From the NCBI RefSeq assembly GCF_030295915.1, contig NZ_AP027361.1, positions 682,001 to 746,000 of the forward strand: 64,000 bases of DNA, read 5' to 3'. Source of the DNA: Thalassotalea sediminis (GTDB taxonomy: Bacteria > Pseudomonadota > Gammaproteobacteria > Enterobacterales > Alteromonadaceae). Every line of letters starts with the position of its first letter. Positions within the stretch are counted from its first letter, which is position 1. The notes beneath the pieces were generated by a model. It did no database searches, was not told where the DNA came from, and worked only from the letters and a program-made list of their open reading frames with translations. The translations under genes and the position numbers were made by a program. Of this stretch, positions 54,454-63,612 are shown piece by piece.

Positions 54454-55876
54454 AGTATTCGGTGCGGTTTCGGCCTTTCGACTTCGCTTTATAAAGCGCT
54501 TTGTCAGCATATTGAAGTAAATTATCAAGTGATTGACTTTCCGATTGCTGCTGACATATACCAAAGCTTACTGTGATATTAAAAGGCTGGCTAATACTTG
54601 AATGAGAGAATGAAAAGGAGGCGATACTTTTGCGCAGTCGTTCAATAATTTCTACTGCTTGTTCACTGGTTAGATCAGGTAATAACATAACGAATTCTTC
54701 ACCGCCCCAACGACCACAAATGTCCCCACTGCGTAAACAATTCTCCAATTGTTTCGCAATCTCTTTTAGTACTGCATCACCTACAACATGCCCGTACTGA
54801 TCGTTGATTTGCTTAAAATAATCAATATCGGCTATCACGACACAAATATCATTATAGGTGCAAGCAAGTTCTTCAAATTTCCACGTTAAAAAGCTGCGGT
54901 TAGGCAGTTGAGTAAGGTAATCCGTTTCTGAACTGGCGACCAATTTATGTTTAAAAAAGTCGAGAAAACCAATAAAGATGGAATAGAGGACTAAAACAAC
55001 CAGTAAAAATAAGCCTATTCGCGTTAGAAAAAGCGTCCAGTATTCTTGTTGCTCTGATGCAGGCGGCGATATAATGTACATCCGCCAATTTAACGCTTGC
55101 AACGGCATTTGCGACACCACACGATCTCCCTGTGTAAATGCAACAATAGAATTAAGTAACTTTTCATCAGCATTTTCTAACATGCTCTGATACCAATCAA
55201 GATCATTCACATTAACGATTTCATCTCGGCGATGGTGACTATCTGTTTTCATTAAGTAGTTTGAAGATAGCATCACTTCATTTTTTTCATTGGCAAATAC
55301 AAGCTCAAAGCCAAAGCGCTCGCTATATTGTGCAAAGGCCTTTGCAAAGTGGTCTAAATCGATGGCGACACCTGCAAACCCTAAAAACTCATCTTTAGCA
55401 TTAAAGAGTTTTATATCAAAAAATAAATGTGGATCTGCGGCATTACCTATATCAGCAAACTGCGTATGATTTTGTTCTTTAAGTCTATAATACCATTCTA
55501 CTTTATCACTGTTTAACGATAACACTTCCCCGGTAGAGTCAATATTGATGCCGTGCTTTTCTATCGCTAAAAAAGTCACAATATTATGGCGAATAGACAT
55601 TGCTTTAAGATAGGAAAGTAAGCGCTCTTGACTCACATTATCTTGCTCAATTAATTCGATAAGTAATGGGTCATTTGCCATAAAATATGCGGTATTTAAA
55701 GGTCTGATAATTTCAGTATTAACAATCGAAAAAAGCGGGATAATTGATTGGTGTTGGTTTTTGTTATAGCTGTTAATTACTTCTTTAAACGTAAAGTAAG
55801 AGGTTATAAGCAGCGTTATGATGGTAAATAAATACAAGGCTGATAAATAATGCTCGAACTTTCTAATAAAATTCAT
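54446..55876 (-). CDS. Diguanylate cyclase with periplasmic sensor domain
   Basis: 476 residues. An N-terminal helix (15-37), an extracytoplasmic region (about 40-280, PDC/dCache-like, FLGFAGVAIDLDHFAKAF), a second helix (about 283-305) and a C-terminal GGDEF domain (about 318-475) with active site GGEEF. The I-site RSGD lies five residues before it (RSGDICGRWGGEEF), so product inhibition is likely. It makes cyclic di-GMP. The signal sensed is not known. Confidence 0.93.
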   Translation of the reverse strand: MNFIRKFEHYLSALYLFTIITLLITSYFTFKEVINSYNKNQHQSIIPLFSIVNTEIIRPLNTAYFMANDPLLIELIEQDNVSQERLLSYLKAMSIRHNIVTFLAIEKHGINIDSTGEVLSLNSDKVEWYYRLKEQNHTQFADIGNAADPHLFFDIKLFNAKDEFLGFAGVAIDLDHFAKAFAQYSERFGFELVFANEKNEVMLSSNYLMKTDSHHRRDEIVNVNDLDWYQSMLENADEKLLNSIVAFTQGDRVVSQMPLQALNWRMYIISPPASEQQEYWTLFLTRIGLFLLVVLVLYSIFIGFLDFFKHKLVASSETDYLTQLPNRSFLTWKFEELACTYNDICVVIADIDYFKQINDQYGHVVGDAVLKEIAKQLENCLRSGDICGRWGGEEFVMLLPDLTSEQAVEIIERLRKSIASFSFSHSSISQPFNITVSFGICQQQSESQSLDNLLQYADKALYKAKSKGRNRTEYFK

Positions 55877-55890
55877 TTTAAGTGATTAAC

Positions 55891-56574
55891 TCATACAACA
55901 CATAAATGATGGTTGATTAAATATTGCGTAAAATTGGTTTTCAAATAAAAACCTCGTGGTAACGTCATAAAGGGTTTTCCTTCACTGTTATACGCTTTTG
56001 TTTTTGCACTACTGTTTGCTGCTTTAGGTCTTAGTTGCAAAACCTGCCCATGCTTACCGTTTATATTTTCAACGTTTCCTAACACTATCATATCTGTTAG
56101 TTCTTGCCAGTCTTGAGCCATTAAACTTTCTTCATATTCATTAGGACTCCATAAAAAAGGCGTGCAGACAATACGTTCAGCGACAGGAATGTGTCGTTCA
56201 GCAATGACTGGAACCCAAAGTACTCTAGTAAGTTTATGCTTTAAATGACAATTATTCCATGTAGTACCAACGAGCCCAGTTAAAGGAGCAACGCAAACAA
56301 AGGTTGTTTCTAAGGGTTTTGCCGCGTGGTTGATAGGGATTGATTTCAATTCGATACCTAAATCTACAAAGTCTGGTTCTGGGCGTGACCCAGCAGTGGC
56401 GCCAAGTGCATGCTCTAAGAGTAAACCAACCCAACCTTTTTCTTTTTTTAAATTACGAGGAACAGCAATGTCAAATTGTGTTGCTATTTCACCTAAGGTC
56501 AGGCCCGCGAGGTTTTGTGCTCGAGCAAGCAGCTCTTTTTCACTTGTTGGTTTACTGGGCTTGTGCATAGTCAT
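55891..56574 (-). CDS. mutH: DNA mismatch repair endonuclease MutH
   Basis: 227 residues. Cleaves the unmethylated strand at hemimethylated GATC, directed by MutS and MutL. The catalytic motif is present: [13 protein letters not shown] with Asp, Glu and Lys in the D-x6-E-x-K spacing of the type II nuclease fold. It sits 14 bases upstream of the diguanylate cyclase on the same strand. Its presence implies Dam-directed repair in this organism. Confidence 0.96.
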   Translation of the reverse strand: MTMHKPSKPTSEKELLARAQNLAGLTLGEIATQFDIAVPRNLKKEKGWVGLLLEHALGATAGSRPEPDFVDLGIELKSIPINHAAKPLETTFVCVAPLTGLVGTTWNNCHLKHKLTRVLWVPVIAERHIPVAERIVCTPFLWSPNEYEESLMAQDWQELTDMIVLGNVENINGKHGQVLQLRPKAANSSAKTKAYNSEGKPFMTLPRGFYLKTNFTQYLINHHLCVV

Positions 56575-56724
56575 AAGGATAATTTATTTATCATGCATTA
56601 TCTGAAAGTAGGGAGATAGCTGCAAGTACTTAACGGTAAATTTAACATTCGTCGACTTTTCTATTTGCTCATCGAACTTTATTGTGGAAGAATCAGAACA
56701 TAGTGAAATTTAGTAGGAAGTCCT

Positions 56725-57222
56725 GTGATAGATGCCGAAGGCTATCGAGCCAATGTCGGCATAGTTATAATTAATGACAGGGGACAAGTATTTTGGGCGC
56801 GACGTTATGGCCAGCACTCGTGGCAATTTCCGCAGGGCGGAGTTGACGAAGGTGAAACGCCAGAACAAACAATGTATCGTGAGTTACACGAAGAAGTAGG
56901 TTTGAAGCCAGAACACGTTAAAGTGGTGGCGACGACTAAACATTGGTTGCGTTATAAATTACCCAAGCGCTTGATCCGGCATGACAGCAAGCCTGTGTGT
57001 ATTGGTCAAAAACAAAAATGGTTTTTACTTAAGCTAACTGCGAAAGAGTCTGCGGTAGATTTACAGCATTCAAACCATCCTGAATTTGACGATTGGCGTT
57101 GGGTAAGTTATTGGTACCCGGTAAGGCAAGTGGTTGCATTTAAAAGAGATGTTTATCGTAAAGTGATGAAAGAATTTTCTAATGCAACGTTTTCAAATCC
57201 TCGCCGAAAACGTCGAAATTAG
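56725..57222 (+). CDS. rppH: RNA pyrophosphohydrolase RppH
   Basis: 165 residues; start GTG with AGGAAG (56714-56719). Removes pyrophosphate from the 5' end of mRNA, starting decay. Nudix box [20 protein letters not shown] is complete. Standard neighbour of ptsP. A terminator follows. Confidence 0.96.
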   Translation: MIDAEGYRANVGIVIINDRGQVFWARRYGQHSWQFPQGGVDEGETPEQTMYRELHEEVGLKPEHVKVVATTKHWLRYKLPKRLIRHDSKPVCIGQKQKWFLLKLTAKESAVDLQHSNHPEFDDWRWVSYWYPVRQVVAFKRDVYRKVMKEFSNATFSNPRRKRRN

Positions 57223-57271
57223 TTATAACTATGTAGTATCAATTGATAGCAGTAATTGATACCTGTATTGA

Positions 57272-57310
57272 AATAGCTCACGATAAACCCTGTGGGCTAT
57301 TTTTCTTTTT
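57272..57310 (+). terminator. Terminator between rppH and ptsP
   Basis: AATAGCTCAC (57272-57281) and GTGGGCTATT (57292-57301), one G-T pair, then TTTTCTTTTT. It implies separate or only partly shared transcription of ptsP. Confidence 0.8.
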
Positions 57311-57477
57311 ACTGTAGTATTTATTCTGTACGCTGTTTAAATACTCGCTGCTCCAAGTTACGCTTTGTTACTTTTTATCTGTACTAAATAAGTTGCTTGG
57401 AAATTGTAGTCAGGAAAGAATAAGCTATTGAGAATGATTAGTTTACCTCGATAATGTTAGGGAAATAATAACAAATA

Positions 57478-59754
57478 ATGTTAACCAGTTTACGAAAAAT
57501 AGTACTGGAATTTAGCCAAGATAGTGAGCTAGACAGCGCACTAAATAGAATCGTCTCGCAAGTCAAAAAGGTCATGCGGACGGACTGTTGTTCAATCTAC
57601 CTAGCAGATCATCAAAAACAGCAATTTGTTTTAATGGCGACAGACGGTTTAGCACAAGAATCATTAGGACAAACTACGTTAGGTTTTAGCGAAGGGTTAG
57701 TTGGGTTAGTTGCACAACGTGAAGAGCCTTTAAATATCGCTAATGCTCGTCAACACCCACACTTTCTTCACGCACCCGAAGTCAAAGAAGATAAGCTTAA
57801 TGCCTTCCTTGGTACGCCGATAATCCATCAAAGAAAAGTACTTGGTGTTATTTCTATTCAGCAAGAAACAGCCCGTTATTTTACTGAAACAGAGGAAGCA
57901 TTTTTAGTCACCTTAGCAGCGCAAATCGCAACAGCGATGGCGAATGCTGAAGCGACAGATATTTTAGGCAAACAACAAGGCAATAGTCAGTGGGTATCGT
58001 CTATTAAAGGTGTTGCCGGCTCTGCTGGCGTAGCAATGGCCCCCATTTTTGTTATCCAACCCAATATCGATTTAAGTGTCGTTACGCTTAAAGGAACTGA
58101 AGATATTGTTTTTGAACAAAAACGCTTTGTTGACGCCGTAAAAGCGACACGTGCTGATTTTGAACAAATGACGACCAAGCTTGCTAATACCATCGCAGAT
58201 AGCAGTTTAGATATTTTCGATATGTATAAGCAGCTATTAGATAATGCAAACTTAGGTAAAGAAGTCAGTGAAAAAATAGCATTAGGCTGGACGGCTGAAA
58301 GTGCGTTGAAATTAATCATCGATGGTTATGTAGTGCAATTTGAGGACCTAGATGATGACTATTTAAGAGAAAGAGCTAGTGATATAAAAGATCTTGGTAA
58401 TCGAGTTTTATATAATTTAAAAGCGTCAAATACCAAAACGCATGCAGTACCTGAGGCATTTATTTTGGTTGCTGAAGACGTTACTGCTGCACTTGTTGCT
58501 GAATATCAACATTTAGGCTTGAAAGGGATTGTTTCATTACAAGGCTCTAATAATTCACATGCGGCGATATTGGCACGGTCATTGGCAGTGCCAGCTGTTA
58601 TGGGGATAAGCCGTATACCGCTTGGCAAAATTGATCAAGAAATGTGTATTATCGATGGTTATAGCGGTGAACTTTTTGTCGCGCCTAATGACGCGTTGAT
58701 TAATGAATATGAACATTTGATCGCAGAGGAAACGGCACTTACTGCGAAAGTTAAAGAAGTAGAAGCATTACCAGCAGAAACGCCAGATGGTAAAAGCATT
58801 GAAATTTTATTAAATGCGGGTTTATCTTCAGGCTTTGAAAATTCAAAGAATATTGGTGTAGCGGGCATCGGCTTGTATCGCACTGAAATTCCCTTTATGA
58901 ATAAAAATTGCTTTCCCTCTGAAGTTGAGCAAACAACACTTTATCAACAAGTACTACATGCGTTTCCAAATCAAGTTGTTACCATGCGAACTTTGGATGT
59001 AGGAGGTGATAAAGCACTGCCATACTTTCCAATTGTTGAAGATAACCCCTTTTTAGGTTGGCGTGGTATTCGGATTACCTTAGATCATCCGGAAATATTT
59101 CTTTTGCAAGTACGAGCAATGATCAGAGCAAATGCTCATTGTGGTAATTTAGAAATCATGTTACCCATGATTTCGAGTATTGCAGAGGTTGATGAAGCGA
59201 TAAGGTTAATCAACCAAGCGTATTATGAGTTATCTTCTGAAATAGAAATGACAAATGATAAGGTACTGCCTAAACCTAAAGTTGGTATAATGCTCGAAGT
59301 ACCTAGTGTTATCTTTCAATTGGGAGAATTAGCGCAAAAAGTCGACTTTTTCTCTGTTGGGAGCAATGATTTAACGCAATATCTTTTAGCGGTAGATAGA
59401 AATAATGCACGTGTTGCTGGACTCTATAACTCTTATCATCCTTCGGTACTAAGAGCATTGAGTATGATCGCTCAAGAATCTAATCGATTTATGATACCAT
59501 TAAGTTTATGTGGAGAATTAGCAAGTGAGCCCGCTGGTGCTTTATTATTGCTCGCAATGGGCTATGATAAAATAAGTATGAACTCTCATAATGTTGCACG
59601 GATCATTTGGGTCATTAGACATGTAGAGTTTAAAACTGCGAAGGCAATTTTATCGAAAGTATTAACGTTTTCTGATGCTCAGCAGGTTATTGATTATCTT
59701 AATGAACAACTCGAGCAATTAAATTTAGGTGGATTTGTTCGCGCCGGTATGTAA
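57478..59754 (+). CDS. ptsP: PtsP, enzyme I of the nitrogen-related phosphotransferase system (EI-Ntr)
   Basis: 758 residues. N-terminal GAF domain (about 1-165, sensing nitrogen state), then PEP-utiliser N domain, the mobile His361 in NNSHAAILARSLAVPAVMG, and the catalytic C-terminal barrel with GLYRTEIPFM, PMISSIAEVDEA and FFSVGSNDLTQYLLAVDRNN. It passes phosphate from phosphoenolpyruvate to NPr and EIIA-Ntr. Stands between rppH and the TSUP gene. Confidence 0.96.
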   Translation: MLTSLRKIVLEFSQDSELDSALNRIVSQVKKVMRTDCCSIYLADHQKQQFVLMATDGLAQESLGQTTLGFSEGLVGLVAQREEPLNIANARQHPHFLHAPEVKEDKLNAFLGTPIIHQRKVLGVISIQQETARYFTETEEAFLVTLAAQIATAMANAEATDILGKQQGNSQWVSSIKGVAGSAGVAMAPIFVIQPNIDLSVVTLKGTEDIVFEQKRFVDAVKATRADFEQMTTKLANTIADSSLDIFDMYKQLLDNANLGKEVSEKIALGWTAESALKLIIDGYVVQFEDLDDDYLRERASDIKDLGNRVLYNLKASNTKTHAVPEAFILVAEDVTAALVAEYQHLGLKGIVSLQGSNNSHAAILARSLAVPAVMGISRIPLGKIDQEMCIIDGYSGELFVAPNDALINEYEHLIAEETALTAKVKEVEALPAETPDGKSIEILLNAGLSSGFENSKNIGVAGIGLYRTEIPFMNKNCFPSEVEQTTLYQQVLHAFPNQVVTMRTLDVGGDKALPYFPIVEDNPFLGWRGIRITLDHPEIFLLQVRAMIRANAHCGNLEIMLPMISSIAEVDEAIRLINQAYYELSSEIEMTNDKVLPKPKVGIMLEVPSVIFQLGELAQKVDFFSVGSNDLTQYLLAVDRNNARVAGLYNSYHPSVLRALSMIAQESNRFMIPLSLCGELASEPAGALLLLAMGYDKISMNSHNVARIIWVIRHVEFKTAKAILSKVLTFSDAQQVIDYLNEQLEQLNLGGFVRAGM

Positions 59755-59808
59755 TCGCGTTTTGTTTTCTCTTTTGTTGCCTTAAATTCCTGAAATTGGA
59801 TATCAAGC

Positions 59809-60603
59809 ATGTTTATAACTGTAGTAATTTCTTGTGCGCTCATAGGCTGTTTAGCTGGATTTCTTGCTGGATTACTTGGCATAGGTGGTGGATTGGTCAT
59901 CGTACCCGCACTTGTCTATTTATTACCTTTGTTAGGTGTAAATACTGAACTGGTAATGCCTATTTCGATTGCAACGTCACTTGCCTCTATTATATTTACC
60001 TCAACGTCTGCAAGCTTTGCTCACCATAAAAATAGTAATATTCCTTGGCCACTTGCTAAGCAGCTTATGGTGATGATAGCGTTTGGCGCAATATCTGGCG
60101 CCTATGTTGCAGACTCACTTTCAACAGAATTTCTTACTTACATATTCGCTACCGCAGTAATCATTCTTGCTTCTTATATGTTGTTTTCTATTAGAATACA
60201 AAAGAGTAAGCCTTTGCCTGGTAATAATATTGTTCGAATAATTGGCTTCGGCACCGGCTATATTTCTAGCATGATGGGCATAGCTGGCGGTGCTATTTTA
60301 GTACCCTTACTAAGTTACTATTCTGTGTCTATTCGACATGCTATTGGTACGGCAACAATTTGCGGGCTTGTTGTAGCGTTTTTCGGGGCAATTGGCTTTG
60401 TGATCACCGGGTTAGATCAAACAGGTTTGCCTAAATGGAGTTTAGGGTATATCTATTTACCGGCATTATTAGGTATCGTCCTAACTTCTTCTCTGTTTGC
60501 GCCATATGGCGTTAAAATGGCTGGGCGTTTACCAGTAAGATACTTACAACGAATGTTTGCTGGTTTTTTAATTCTTGTTGCGATAAGGATGATTTTTCGC
60601 TAA
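59809..60603 (+). CDS. TSUP-family (TauE/SafE) membrane permease
   Basis: 264 residues with eight hydrophobic helices. Both halves show the TSUP motif: GFLAGLLGIGGGLVIVPALV (about 20) and GYISSMMGIAGGAILVPLLS (about 155). The family exports sulfite, sulfoacetate or related anions; the substrate here is unknown. It is placed between ptsP and thyA, a common neighbour order in Alteromonadales. Confidence 0.9.
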   Translation: MFITVVISCALIGCLAGFLAGLLGIGGGLVIVPALVYLLPLLGVNTELVMPISIATSLASIIFTSTSASFAHHKNSNIPWPLAKQLMVMIAFGAISGAYVADSLSTEFLTYIFATAVIILASYMLFSIRIQKSKPLPGNNIVRIIGFGTGYISSMMGIAGGAILVPLLSYYSVSIRHAIGTATICGLVVAFFGAIGFVITGLDQTGLPKWSLGYIYLPALLGIVLTSSLFAPYGVKMAGRLPVRYLQRMFAGFLILVAIRMIFR

Positions 60604-60663
60604 AGAATAGCGTACAATCTGCTTTCTTCTTTAATAACTGTGTTTGCAAGTGAAAAGATAATA

Positions 60664-61515
60664 ATGAAACAATATTTAGCGTTATGTAAAAACATTATTG
60701 ATAACGGCCAATGGGTGACGAACGAACGTACAGGTAAAAAGTGTCTGACGTTAATTAATGCTGACTTGACTTATGACGTTGCGGGCAATCAATTTCCATT
60801 AATTACCACCCGAAAAAGTTTTTATAAAGCAGCTATTGCAGAGTTATTAGGGTATTTACGTGGCTATAGTAGCGCTGCACAGTTTAGAAAAATAGGCTGT
60901 AATACTTGGAATGCTAACGCAAATGACAATGAAGCTTGGCTGAGTAATCCGCATCGCAAAGGTGAGGATGACATGGGGCGTGTATATGGCGTGCAAGGTA
61001 GAGCATGGCAAAAACCAGATGGTTCAACGTTAGATCAGTTAAAGAAAGTTGTTGATAATCTCTCTCGTGGTGTTGATGATCGTGGTGAAATTATCACGTT
61101 TTATAATCCAGGTGAATTTGACATGGGTTGTTTACGTCCTTGTATGCACACACACACCTTTTCATTATTAGGTGACACATTGCATTTAACGAGTTATCAG
61201 CGTTCATGTGATGTCCCATTAGGCTTAAATTTTAATCAAGTGCAAGTGTTTACCTTGTTAGCATTGATGGCACAAATTACCGGCCATAAACCGGGTAAGG
61301 CATATCATAAAATTATTAATGCGCATATTTATGAAGATCAGCTTGAATTACTGCGCGATGTGCAATTAAAACGCGAACCGTTTCCATCGCCACAGTTGAC
61401 AATTAACCCTGATATTAAATCGTTAGAAGATATAGAAACTTGGGTGACTACCGATGACTTTACTGTTGAAGGTTACCAACATCACGAAGCAATCGCGTAT
61501 CCTTTCAGTGTTTAG
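60664..61515 (+). CDS. thyA: Thymidylate synthase
   Basis: 283 residues from ATG at 60664 (an in-frame upstream ATG at 60640 would add eight residues with no family support). Methylates dUMP with methylenetetrahydrofolate. Active Cys160 lies in [10 protein letters not shown], followed by [15 protein letters not shown], and the C-terminal YPFSV matches the family. The gene is directly next to the TSUP gene; lgt, which precedes thyA in enterobacteria, is not present. Confidence 0.97.
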   Translation: MKQYLALCKNIIDNGQWVTNERTGKKCLTLINADLTYDVAGNQFPLITTRKSFYKAAIAELLGYLRGYSSAAQFRKIGCNTWNANANDNEAWLSNPHRKGEDDMGRVYGVQGRAWQKPDGSTLDQLKKVVDNLSRGVDDRGEIITFYNPGEFDMGCLRPCMHTHTFSLLGDTLHLTSYQRSCDVPLGLNFNQVQVFTLLALMAQITGHKPGKAYHKIINAHIYEDQLELLRDVQLKREPFPSPQLTINPDIKSLEDIETWVTTDDFTVEGYQHHEAIAYPFSV

Positions 61516-61925
61516 CGATTAAGCTTTCTTATTTTCTAGCTCATTGCACCGCACATTCCATATTGGCGATAACGGAGGCATTTACTGCGCTAAATGCCTA
61601 GCCAACCTTTATACAAGCTTTTTACAATGTATTTCAATTGCCAATAGTGGCGGTCTCTCTTACTTTTTAACCTATCGTTTAAGCAATGATTAACTATTAT
61701 TTTCTGATGGTGTGAAAATAGCGTTGTAAACATGTTGCATAAACGATTTTCCTGTCAATCTTGATATTGACTGTTTTTCAGGAAATGGAGACGGCTGCCT
61801 TTAGTGAATGTTCATGTGAGAAATTAAAGTCAGCCATACAAATCGCTCATTGTCATCGTGAAATTGAGCAATTTATCAACCCAGTGTTATTTATTAAAAA
61901 TGCTGGATACATGGAGTGTAATAAC
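61516..61925. other. Gap before the double-glycine peptide gene
   Basis: About 410 bp without a supported gene. An open frame in phase with the peptide extends upstream to 61761, but the strong GGAG (61913-61916), nine bases before ATG 61926, marks the true start. No promoter can be assigned with confidence. Confidence 0.4.
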
Positions 61926-62075
61926 ATGCGTGAATTAAACGTAAATGAACTTGAAGAAATAAATGGTGGATTTGTCAGTGGTTTGGGTTGGTATCTAGCA
62001 GGAAAGCTGATAGATGCCGCTTTAGACGCTGATTGGGGCGAAGCCTCATATGAAGACATGATGATAGCACCATAA
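61926..62075 (+). CDS. Double-glycine leader peptide precursor, bacteriocin-like
   Basis: 49 residues. The leader MRELNVNELEEINGG is of the class II (double-glycine) type, with hydrophobic positions LxxxELxxINGG, and would be cut after GG by a C39 peptidase-ABC exporter. The mature peptide is 34 residues, starting FVSGLGWYLAGKLIDAALDA and ending acidic, with an amphipathic helix. This pattern resembles class II bacteriocins annotated in Gammaproteobacteria, but the target and toxicity are unknown. GGAG at 61913 is a good ribosome-binding site. No exporter gene is in the window. Confidence 0.7.
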   Translation: MRELNVNELEEINGGFVSGLGWYLAGKLIDAALDADWGEASYEDMMIAP

Positions 62076-62084
62076 CGTATCACA

Positions 62085-62110
62085 GGGGCAATGTTTATTG
62101 CCCCTTGCTA
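62085..62110 (+). terminator. Terminator after the peptide precursor
   Basis: GGGGCAAT-GTTT-ATTGCCCC (62085-62104) followed by TTGCTATTTT. A strong stem, moderate tail; it can set a high ratio of peptide to downstream immunity protein. Confidence 0.75.
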
Positions 62111-62149
62111 TTTTACAGTCAATTTCACATCTAGAATTAAGGTAACAAT

Positions 62150-62632
62150 TTGAAAGTACAATGTTTCAATTTGCTAGAAGACACGGAGCGATCATTATTT
62201 TTGTATGCGCTAAAAATATTTATCTTAGTGTTTACTGTTGGCATTGGGGTAATCTCAATAATGTCTTTGTTTGTTCGTCAAGAAGCATACTTAGTTGGTG
62301 AGTTTACCTTGGCAAGCACTTTAAAAACCGTATTTTTAGCACCGTTTATTGAAACATTACTGATGGTTCCTGTAATTGAAGTGCTCAAAAAATTTTTAAA
62401 AAAAAAACTGTATATAGGTCTTATCAGTGGAATATTTTGGGCGTGCTTACATTCACTAGTGACTCCTTTATGGGGAATCGGTGTATTTTTCTTATTTTAT
62501 ATGATGACGTTGGCGTATTTATTTTGGCAAGAGAAGTCGACGATACAAGCAATTTACGTTGTTATGATAATACATGCTCTAAATAATGCTTCTGTTCTTC
62601 TTTTCGTATTCTTAACGAGTTATTTCACCTAA
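62150..62632 (+). CDS. CPBP-type intramembrane protease-like protein, possible immunity protein
   Basis: 160 residues, start TTG at 62150 with AAGGTAACAA upstream. Four to five helices. The CPBP pattern is partly kept: APFIETLL (single Glu instead of EExxxR, no Arg), a His in FWACLHSLVTPLWG and HALNNAS (HxxxN). Such proteins often sit with double-glycine peptides and give immunity. It lies 75 bases after the peptide gene, which supports that idea. Confidence 0.65.
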   Translation: MKVQCFNLLEDTERSLFLYALKIFILVFTVGIGVISIMSLFVRQEAYLVGEFTLASTLKTVFLAPFIETLLMVPVIEVLKKFLKKKLYIGLISGIFWACLHSLVTPLWGIGVFFLFYMMTLAYLFWQEKSTIQAIYVVMIIHALNNASVLLFVFLTSYFT

Positions 62633-62637
62633 ATAGT

Positions 62638-62700
62638 ATGCGTGAATTAAACGTAAATGAACTTAAGCAAGTAGATGAGGGGCATGTTTGTATAGGATAA
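62638..62700 (+). pseudogene. Remnant of a second double-glycine leader peptide
   Basis: A 20-residue frame, MRELNVNELKQVDEGHVCIG, starting 6 bases after the CPBP gene. Its first 27 bases are identical to the first 27 of the peptide gene at 61926, then the sequence diverges; the GG becomes EG and the frame stops where the mature peptide would begin. It is best read as a decayed tandem copy, although a short functional peptide cannot be excluded. Confidence 0.6.
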
Positions 62701-62752
62701 TAAATCGGAACATATATTTTAAATCTACGTTAAGTGTAGTCTAGAGTCTATT

Positions 62753-63005
62753 ATGAAAAACAATAACACAATCCCCCTCATTGATAATCATTGTTTTAAT
62801 CGCTATTTGTATAATTATTACCTTTTTTATACAACATATTAGAAGTGAGGTTAATGAGCCTTTATTCTCCTTATTTTTAGGCTCTGCACCATCTTTTTTC
62901 TATACGTTAGCAATGTTACTCATTTGTTTTTATGGTTTTATTGGCTTCTTTTCTATGGGGTTTCAAATGGGGGCAAATGCCTACTGTAAAGCTAAAACGG
63001 GGTAA
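62753..63005 (+). pseudogene. Membrane protein gene with a probable frameshift
   Basis: An ATG at 62753 opens MKNNNTIP, then loses frame at CCCCC (62773-62777). If one C were absent the frame would run straight on as PSLIIIVLIAICIIITFF into the 74-residue open frame that ends at 63005. The longer product would be about 83 residues with two or three helices. The open frame from TTG 62781 has no ribosome-binding site. It may be a sequencing error, a phase-variable tract or a true pseudogene. Confidence 0.55.
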
Positions 63006-63009
63006 TATC

Positions 63010-63198
63010 ATGTTTTTCAGATTTCTAAGTTTTTGTTTGGGTGTCTTTTTTATATACTCAGCGAGCATTGGCCTTAACTTTTTTAATGTGGAGCAAGGTT
63101 ATACTTTTAGCCACATTGGAGCAATTGCCGTGGGTATTTACCTCATACTTTATGCGCTGAATGTAAACCTATTAAAGTGGTTTAAGTTATCCAAATAG
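63010..63198 (+). CDS. Small membrane protein in the peptide cassette
   Basis: 62 residues from ATG at 63010, four bases after the previous stop. Two hydrophobic helices (FLSFCLGVFFIYSASIGLNF and HIGAIAVGIYLILYALNV). An in-frame start upstream at 62932 is in the coding region of the previous gene and is not needed. No family is recognised; it may be an immunity protein. Confidence 0.55.
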   Translation: MFFRFLSFCLGVFFIYSASIGLNFFNVEQGYTFSHIGAIAVGIYLILYALNVNLLKWFKLSK

Positions 63199-63363
63199 CT
63201 TTTTAACCTAGCTATTAGGCTAAATATGATTAAAAGCCCTGAATGCTTCTAAGCTATATTAGCGATAATGTAATGTTCAAAAATGATTTGTTTACTAATT
63301 GATAAAATGCTTTAAAAGTATGATGTCATGTGAGTGCTAAATATTCACAACGGATGTCGAATC

Positions 63364-63612
<249 letters not shown>

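Noticed and set aside
61761-61925. N-terminal extension of the double-glycine peptide
   Set aside because: A strong GGAG site lies 9 bases before the internal ATG, and the leader motif begins there; the upstream part has no family likeness.
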